This document shows positions 57,735 through 64,000 of a stretch of 64,000 nucleotides of DNA, piece after piece (position 1 is the first letter of the stretch; each line of letters opens with the position of its first letter). The notes below the pieces were generated by a model, which searched no databases, was not told the origin of the DNA, and was given only the letters and a program-made list of their open reading frames with translations. The stretch comes from Enchytraeus crypticus (taxonomy: Eukaryota > Annelida > Clitellata > Enchytraeida > Enchytraeidae): NCBI GenBank assembly GCA_905160935.1, contig CAJHZI010000552.1, forward strand, positions 481,501-545,500. The letters are read 5' to 3'. Both the position numbers and the translations under genes were made by a program.

Positions 57735-57982
57735 ACAAGTTGTTGATGTGTAGTGTTGTTGTTGTCAAGTTATGATAGAGGCATGAACATTTGATACAAG
57801 AGCCTATTGTTGTGTTGTCAAGTTATGATAGAGGCATGAACATTTGATACAAGAGCCTATTGTTGTGTTGTCAAGTTATGATAGAGGCATGAACATTTGA
57901 TACAAGAGCCTATTGTTGTGTTGTCAAGTTATGATAGAGGCATGAACATTTGATACAAGAGCCTATTGTTGTGTTGTCAAGT
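57735..57982. repeat. Minisatellite, ~62-bp units
   Basis: Four units of 'gttgtcaagttatgatagag' + 'gcatgaacatttgatacaag' + 'agcctattgttgt'. Confidence 0.95.
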
Positions 57983-58790
57983 CCTCTGTCGTTATCGCTA
58001 CAGTGTTTGTCGTGTGCTGTCCAAACTTTACTACTTTCTTGTTAATTATCTCTGTAATAAATATATTAATAGATTTAACTAATATTGCTCTGAATGAATA
58101 AGACGATAAATGGTATATGTTGAATTAATATGATATGTATATGAATTTGAACTACGAGGCTGTAGTTATCGAAGCCTGTCTTCAATGAACTATGCTGCTG
58201 TGTTATTTACCGTGTATTATCGTATGATGTTTTTTGTCGACTGAAGCTTTAAATTGTTGTAAAGTTAAGTACTCGTTTTGCTATTGTGGTTTGTACTCAA
58301 CGCCTATTGTTGTATTCCGAGATACTGCGTTTGTTTTTTATATTGGACTGGAATTGTTTTGGATCTCGCTTTTTTTTTCTTGTACAATTCTTTATTGCAC
58401 GCTGGTACGGTTATTTTGTTTGTTTTGACTTTGGAATCTACATTAGCCGCATGTTCTGAGGTGGCTTATTGACTTGTTGTTCGACAGCAGATCAATGATG
58501 CAGGGTTTTTATATCCAGAGCTCTCCCTGTAACTGACATGCTGTCGAGCTGGAAACATACGTTAAACTTGGCTTTGGCCTTTATATTCTGCTGGTACCTG
58601 ATGTCGTCTTTTTATGTGAAAATCGGCGTTAAATCCAAAATGTATTTTATTGTATAGTTTCTGCGACTTGTACTCGTAGATATTTGACTTCGAGGTAAAT
58701 GCAGCCGAAGTGGCAATAGTTTCAGTAGATCAGTTGAATTGTATGTTTTAAGATAAGTGCAACATTGTGTCCGCCACTGGTTGGAGTCAG
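57983..58790. other. Unassigned sequence
   Basis: AT-rich, no gene recognised. 'gtaataaata' near 58051 could serve as a distal polyA signal for the palmitoyltransferase. Confidence 0.4.
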
Positions 58791-58792
58791 TT

Positions 58793-58850
58793 GAGCTTTC
58801 GAGTGAAGAAACTGACGTTAACCTTATCTTTACCAACTTTTTGTATCGCA
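58793..58850 (+). mobile_element. S1 SINE 3' end
   Basis: 'cgagtgaagaaactgacgtt' and 'aaccttatctttacc'. Confidence 0.7.
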
Positions 58851-58979
58851 TGTTGCTTTGAGAGATTTATTCTGCATTCCTCAAATAGTTTAATTCGTTT
58901 TATCATATGTAATAAATTGATGTGCAATAATTGATACGTGTTAGTTTTTGGCTGTATCGTTAATATTTTGATATACGCA

Positions 58980-59182
58980 TAAATAGCTCAGAGTGTAGGG
59001 TTCTAGGTAACGTCGTTAAATGCCCGTTCCTGAGGTCCTGGGATCAATTCCAGGTAGAGCTGAACGGAGAATAAAATCTAGAATATAATTTTTAATATTG
59101 ACCACTGGTCACTGGACCACGGTGGACATTATACTCTTAACTGCGTAACGGTTTTATTTAATGCATGTGGTATTAAAAGTGT
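58980..59182 (+). mobile_element. S2 SINE, divergent subfamily
   Basis: 'tagctcagagtgtagggttc' and 'ggatcaattccaggtagagc' replace the usual boxes, followed by 'gtggtattaaaagtg'. An older or separate tRNA-like lineage. Confidence 0.65.
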
Positions 59183-59562
59183 ATATAAATATTATCATAG
59201 ATGATATCATAGATATCATCATAGATGATATCTGTGATATCATCACAGATATAATCTATGATGATATCTATGATGATTTCATAGATATCACCTATGATGA
59301 TATAAATAGACATTCTATTTATATCATCATAGATTATATCTATGACATCATCACAGATGATGTCATAGATATCTATGACATCATCACAGATGATGTCATA
59401 GATATAATGACATTCTATTTATATCATCATAGATTATATCTATGACATCATCACAGATGATGTCATAGATATAATGACATTCTATTTATATCATCATAGA
59501 TTATATCTATGACATCATCACAGATGATATCACAGATATAATCTATGATGATATCTGGTAGA
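59183..59562. repeat. Palindromic ATC/GAT satellite
   Basis: Units of 'atcatcatagattatatcta' and 'tgacatcatcacagatgatg' form a nested series of direct and inverted repeats; a ~72-bp higher-order unit recurs at about 59295, 59405 and 59475. Confidence 0.9.
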
Positions 59563-59734
59563 TGATGCTATTGTATGTTTAACGTTAATGGATTGCTTTG
59601 GTATTAGTCATCAGGAGTTCATTGTGTTCTGGTCAGAACATAGGGCGGCAGCGTTCCTTTAGTCACTTCATTCTTTAGCACTATCACAGCTGCTCATCGT
59701 CGACGCTCATTGTTTTAAGTCGTCATTGATTGAG

Positions 59735-59858
59735 CTGCGTCAAGTATGCCTAGGTCTTCCTCTCTTCCTTTTCCCTTAACTTGGCTCGCTTGTCACTAAC
59801 ATCGCTTTCGAGTGAGGAAACTGACGCTAACATTAGCTTTGTCAGCTTTTCTTTTTTT
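59735..59858. mobile_element. LINE tail scrap (-) and S1 3' end (+)
   Basis: The minus strand near 59740-59785 reads 'KRKRGRPRHT', a LINE-tail motif. 59800-59858 is the S1 3' end ('cgctttcgagtgaggaaact'). Confidence 0.5.
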
Positions 59859-59952
59859 AACTTGGCTCTCAGTTGATTAGGATCTTTGAGTGTCAGTCAT
59901 CAGACATTCTCAATACTCATGTAAACCTCCTTTTCTTTAATACCTTTAGTTT

Positions 59953-60085
59953 TGGACTGACTTTTTGGATTTTTGAATTTGCACCGTTTTGGATCTTCTT
60001 TTTGCTCACCGGCTTGGATTTGTCTCAATAGTGCTCGATGCTGTCGTACACGATAGTAGCATTATAATTGTTGTTGCTATTATTA
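59953..60085 (+). mobile_element. S3 repeat, full length
   Basis: 'tggactgactttttggattt' to 'attataattgttgttgc'. Confidence 0.85.
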
Positions 60086-60134
60086 CAAAGTGTCTAAAGA
60101 TAGATGTGAACATCTATCTTTATACGAAGAATAC

Positions 60135-60278
60135 GGCCAGCAATGTGGCTGTAGCCACACTGCTGGTAACTTCAGTGAACGTGGCAGTGAGGGCTGACAG
60201 AACGAGAGCCAGCACCCAGACCTGCATGTGACGAAATGTCACGAAAAACTCGCCGATGATCGCTGATAGACCAGATAC
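60135..60278 (-). CDS. Single exon of an SLC13-family sodium/carboxylate transporter
   Basis: The minus strand has a 48-codon, phase-0 exon between a good acceptor ('gttgttggtgcag') and a GTATTC donor. It reads 'VSGLSAIIGEFF', then 'VLALVLSALTATFTEVTSS' and 'VATATLLA'. This matches the conserved SLC13 segment (human SLC13A5: ASGLSVW..., then L-V-A-x-FTECTSNVATTTL), which includes part of the sodium/substrate site. Here TECTSN is TEVTSS. SLC13 proteins import citrate, succinate or sulfate with sodium across the plasma membrane. I found no flanking SLC13 exons, although later exons should lie between here and 57.2 kb. It may be an exon of a gene with unseen exons, or an orphaned pseudogene piece. 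It is bracketed by inverted S3 copies. Confidence 0.65.
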
Positions 60279-60379
60279 CTGCACCAACAACAATGATTCC
60301 TTCTATATGATTTTGCAGATATATTTATTGCAAAATTAAAAACATTTCAGCTGCTCATTATGCGTAACTTAACATAACA

Positions 60380-60502
60380 TAACAGCAATTAGAGTGCTAC
60401 AGTCATTAATGACAACACCGAGCACTATTGAGATAAAATCAAGCCGGCTAGCAAAAGGAAGGTCCAAAACGGTGCAAATTCCAAAATCCAGATGATCAGT
60501 TC
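60380..60502 (-). mobile_element. S3 repeat
   Basis: 'gagtgctacagtcattaatg' to 'aattccaaaatccagatgat'. Inverted relative to 59953-60085. Confidence 0.85.
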
Positions 60503-61345
60503 AAAGCATAGTTATGTATATAACAAGTGAGTGTTATAAATCACTAGTTGTTAATAAAAGGAATGAGCGCTGGATGCATTTTCTGACAGAAGAAATCAAT
60601 ATTAATCAATTTCTCAATTTCATAACAGCTTCCATTTGAAAGTACCGCCTCGTTTGTTTGAAATTAAGCTTCTTTGGTGCTGCCAGCGATCAACTCTTCA
60701 AGCTTGCCCTTTAGCTATCTCTAAAATGACACTAGGAAGCGAATTTTATAGCAGATATCCTAGGCGTCAGATTCTCATAGGCATTGTTCGCATTGTATTC
60801 ATTTAGAAATATGTGATATTCACAAAAACTGCAAAACTGTCAACATATCAAACCGATAATAGAATTTTAATACATTTAACACCCGCGCTTGCTGGTGCTA
60901 TTTTGTGATTTAGTTTACTATACCACTTTGTGTACATTTCACGACACCAATAACACAGCTTTACTTAGACTGTAGCCTTTCTGCCGCTGATAGTGCTTTC
61001 AGGCTGTCCTATAACTAGCAGTTTGAAGAGCACGATAGACAGATAGTTTGCTTTGCAGACTTTTTTCTTCTCTCCTTATAACAATGTCATCATCTTTAAA
61101 TTATTTTTAATTATTGATCAACGTCTGGAAAATTGCAATAGATCTGAAGTAATTTCAAATTACTTGTGATGCAAATATTTAAAGATAAATTTTAACAAAA
61201 GCGCAGGATAATACGTCTAAGATGCCTATCACACCTCCATTCAACTTCTAGAATCCCGAGTGCTTACGTATTAAAGACCTTGAGTGTTCCTATGTTAATA
61301 AGCGGCGGGATTTATCGCACTTGGTTTAGTTGCGCGTCACTAATC
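60503..61345. other. Unassigned sequence
   Basis: No gene, RNA or repeat recognised on either strand. Confidence 0.5.
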
Positions 61346-61349
61346 GAAG

Positions 61350-61359
61350 TTAAGCTACG

Positions 61360-61397
<38 letters not shown>

Positions 61398-61510
61398 TTC
61401 CTCCCTTGAAGCCCAGTTTAACCAGGGTCGGGGTACGAATAGACTGTCCCAAATCCTCTCTGTCCTACATCACACCACCAGCAATCCACTATTTGAGACT
61501 TTTAATCTAC
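61350..61510 (-). mobile_element. S8 repeat with (ATC)n
   Basis: ATC run, then 'cagtttaaccagggtcgggg' and 'gtcccaaatcctctctgtcc', ending 'atttgagacttt'. Confidence 0.85.
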
Positions 61511-61564
61511 GTCATCTTAACTTCGATTAATAAAGCGCATCCATTTGATAAATGAAATTCGTGT

Positions 61565-61750
61565 CTGTACCCTAGTATGGATACGAATAGATTATATTCG
61601 TTTAAAAAATTGCTACAATTTTTGTATTTTTTTTCTCTTTGAGCTTACTCGAATGTCCTTTCTGATGTTGCTTTGAATCTTAGTGTATTTGTCTTTTACG
61701 ACACGTGCAGTCCACGGTTGGTCTATTCTTGAGAAACCCGATCCCCAACA
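61565..61750 (-). mobile_element. S8 repeat, 5' and middle part
   Basis: 'gtatggatacgaatagatta' and 'tcgtttaaaaaattgctaca' plus 'ttacgacacgtgcagtccac', matching the extended copy at 23290. Confidence 0.65.
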
Positions 61751-61769
61751 AGAGGAAAAATTATAATAT

Positions 61770-61875
61770 TAAATAATAATAAAGGTTTACAAGGCTGATG
61801 TCATGTCAGGGACGTCCCCCATCACAAATCGATTCATCCGAAACGATCTGAAAGAAACATGTGCTGAAGAGATAT
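61770..61875 (-). mobile_element. S6 repeat
   Basis: 'aataataaaggttta', 'tcatgtcagggacgtccccc' and 'caaatcgattcatccgaaac'. Confidence 0.75.
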
Positions 61876-62875
61876 AAATTAAAACTATTGTAAATCACAA
61901 TAATAATATTTTATTATGATATCTAATAATCTATTAAATTCACAGCAATATTAGGCAAGGTCTAGCACACGTCATGAAAAATGACAAACTACTAGGAAGC
62001 TAATCGTCCAGCCACTACTTAATCTCTATGTAAAGAAATCGTCAAGTCATAAAAAGGTAAATTACACGTTATAAAGATTTGAGCAGCCAGGCGAATCGAC
62101 GATGTCCCAATATTATATTGACACACAGATACGACTGCCATTAGCGTCGAACCGTTGAACATTTTCAAGCAAGGCTGAATTTAGGTCCTAGATGTCTAAT
62201 TACCAGTTTATATTACGTTAAATTAAAACAGCACTACAGATATTTGCGTACTATGCATAGTTAGGTCCGTATGTATTTCTAGAACTTAGACTTAATAGAC
62301 TCAAACGGACAAATAAGAAATAAAATCTCTCTTTAAAAGAGCGCATGTGTCTGGACAACAGTAGCGTTATAATCGTATTGTTGTTGTTGCTGTTATTGTT
62401 GTTGTCTAACGCTCAATTAATTACATAGTAACGTTTATCTTGCTTCGAAACTGACTATATAATTCGTTTTCAGATGGATCTAGAAATTCATTGTTGTTAT
62501 GAATGTTTGTACTCTACATTTCAGCTCAGTAACTACGTAGAAAATAACTTAAATAGGCCTATCGTTATACATTTAACAGTTAGACAAAGCCTACAGTGAT
62601 GGATTCCAAAATTTCATTTCGAATGCCGTGGATTTCACTTTATAAGATTTACTGATGATTAATATCAAAGCTTTATGAATTTAAATGAAAATTTTACTTT
62701 GTTTAGTTAAAGTCTGAAATTAATTTTAATTAATTTTATGTTAACATTTAATTTTAAATTTAGTTTTAATGGGTTTTAATTAGATTCTTTATTTTGTTTA
62801 TCTCGCAATCGTTTCATTCAGATTCACTGACCTTCCGCAGTGGAAAAGATTTAATGCCCACAAAGATCTGCAAGT
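61876..62875. other. Unassigned AT-rich sequence
   Basis: No gene recognised. A short GTT run at 62380-62405 looks like an S3 tail remnant. Confidence 0.5.
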
Positions 62876-62877
62876 GT

Positions 62878-63012
62878 TCAACAACAACAACAACATAATT
62901 AGAGTGCTACTGTAGTCCATGACAGCATTGAGCATTATGGTAAAATAATCCGATCCGATGAGCAAAGTGTGGGGTCCAAAAACGGTAAAAGCCAAAATCC
63001 GGGAGTTCAGTC
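62878..63012 (-). mobile_element. S3 repeat, variant subfamily
   Basis: 'agagtgctactgtagtccat', 'gacagcattgagcattatgg' and 'gtggggtccaaaaacggtaa'; same variant as 10970-11110. Confidence 0.7.
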
Positions 63013-63229
63013 CGAGGAAGGGTACTAGTGGAAGGGAGGTTTTCGTATTGGTCTCAGTTCCTGTGCAATGGTTGAATAGGAGAGGTCAAAGAGAAGAGCC
63101 GTCTATGAACCTGTTCATACAGAAGGAAAGGAAGATCAGGAGAAGATGAGGGGGTGCTCTAAGTGGAAGGAAGAGAATTATATATCTGAGGAGCACTGGG
63201 CTTTAAGTACTCAATTGTTATCAGATAAA

Positions 63230-63382
63230 GTAAAAAGCTAAGGTTAACGTCAGTTTTCTCACTCGAAAGCGATGTCAGTGACGGGCGAGCCAAGGATTTT
63301 AACCCCGCACATACTGATCCGAGGTCGAGTATCTTACCGACGTCGCCATTGGCTCGAGCCGGTGGCGATGTCGGTAAGATAC
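63230..63382 (-). mobile_element. S1 SINE, full length, with 54-bp palindromic head
   Basis: The S1 copy is followed by an inverted duplicate of its own head. 63329-63382 is a palindrome with only a few mismatches, centred on CTCGAG. Confidence 0.85.
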
Positions 63383-63508
63383 AAATGATAAAGGTCATTA
63401 TAAGTGAGGGAAATAGTTTTTAAGAAAGAGAGAGAGAAAAAAATCTTGAAATCTTTCGAAGAGATAGCGTCTACTATTTTATTTTATAGATCAATTTGGA
63501 TTAGAAAT

Positions 63509-63509
<1 letters not shown>

Positions 63510-63545
<36 letters not shown>
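63510..63545. repeat. (AT)n microsatellite
   Basis: Short AT run. Confidence 0.9.
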
Positions 63546-63638
63546 GCATATATATTATATGAACAGTCATGCAACTATTGCAGATAGTCTACAGTAGATA
63601 GGCCAACGCTGAGGAAATACGTTTTACACATTTCAACC

Positions 63639-63693
63639 ATGGCCGGGTATACATTTACCTGCAAACACATCACACTGAAGCTGCTGCTTTTCT
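63639..63693 (+). CDS. Possible first coding exon of an unidentified gene
   Basis: 'caaccATGGCC' is a strong initiation context. The 55-base frame 'MAGYTFTCKHITLKLLLF' ends at a consensus donor TCT/GTAAGT. The hydrophobic start after a Cys-Lys pair is tetraspanin-like, but 18 residues cannot settle it and the rest would lie beyond the window. Confidence 0.3.
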
Positions 63694-63706
63694 GTAAGTA
63701 GTCCAG

Positions 63707-63832
63707 ATGATCTCTCTCTCTCTCTTTCTCTTCCTCTTTTTCTATTTTTTTTCTCTCTCTCTCTCTGTGCTCTGTGTCTCTGTTCCTGTCTCTCTCTCGG
63801 TCTCTCTCTCTTTCTCTCTCTCTCAGTCTCTG
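63707..63832. repeat. (CT)n tract
   Basis: Interrupted CT/TTC run beginning 14 bases after the possible donor at 63694. Confidence 0.9.
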
Positions 63833-63894
63833 TCAATTGGCGGATGCAAGATCTTAATGTTCACTGAATCTATATGCACGTTCCACGAATTATT

Positions 63895-64000
63895 ATCAGT
63901 TAATTCCTATTTATTAAGTTATTAACAGTTACTATTAGTTAACTACCAGTTATTAAGTTATTAACAGTTACTATTAGTTAACTACCAGTTATTAAGTTAT
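63895..64000. repeat. Tandem ~38-bp repeat at the window edge
   Basis: 'ttattaagttattaacagtt' + 'actattagttaactaccag' repeated, cut by the end of the window. Confidence 0.85.

Overview
The window is nuclear DNA of an invertebrate animal. The four complete genes are animal families (tetraspanin, Sniffer/C-factor-type short-chain dehydrogenase, USF-type bHLH-leucine-zipper factor, Golgi DHHC palmitoyltransferase of the ZDHHC3/7 type). Each is split by GT-AG introns whose phases join into uninterrupted frames under the standard code. The DNA is AT-rich and crowded with microsatellites, minisatellites and tRNA-related SINEs. I cannot fix the phylum; nothing looks bacterial, organellar or vertebrate. 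All gene models are spliced by eye without transcripts. || Layout. 1-13.6 kb: no gene seen; tandem repeats, SINE copies and LINE 3' ends. 13634-23163 (+): 7-exon tetraspanin. 23784-24744: hAT-like non-autonomous transposon with a perfect 8-bp target duplication. 26032-31062 (-): 5-exon short-chain dehydrogenase, divergent from 32825-40018 (+): 8-exon USF-like factor. 40-46.9 kb: repeats, a second hAT-like MITE, three LINE tails and a worn transposon-like coding remnant. 46892-57143 (+): 8-exon palmitoyltransferase. 57.2-64 kb: repeats, one clear but isolated SLC13 transporter exon on the minus strand (60135-60278), and a possible first exon at 63639. || Main observation. In five of about 24 introns the exon-intron junction itself has been copied into a tandem array, so that the true splice site is the last (acceptor) or first (donor) of several near-copies: dehydrogenase exon 3 donor, USF exon 4 acceptor, and palmitoyltransferase exon 2, 5 and 7 acceptors. 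In four cases use of a decoy should lead to an early stop; in one (exon 7) the nearest decoy is in frame and would add 13 hydrophobic residues. Several other acceptors sit directly on (GATT)n or (ATTGT)n tracts. || Repeat families, named here only for reference: S1 (tRNA-like, ~135 bp), S2 (tRNA-like, ~230 bp), S3 (hairpin 3' end, ~125 bp), S4 (~120 bp), S5 (TTGA tail), S6 (ATT tail), S7 (~190 bp), S8 (GAT tail), and LINE-A (3' ends sharing a 'CCATGGACCTGCCAGTAGG'-like terminus). S1, S5 and S6 share a core ending in GGACGTTAAA or a close variant.
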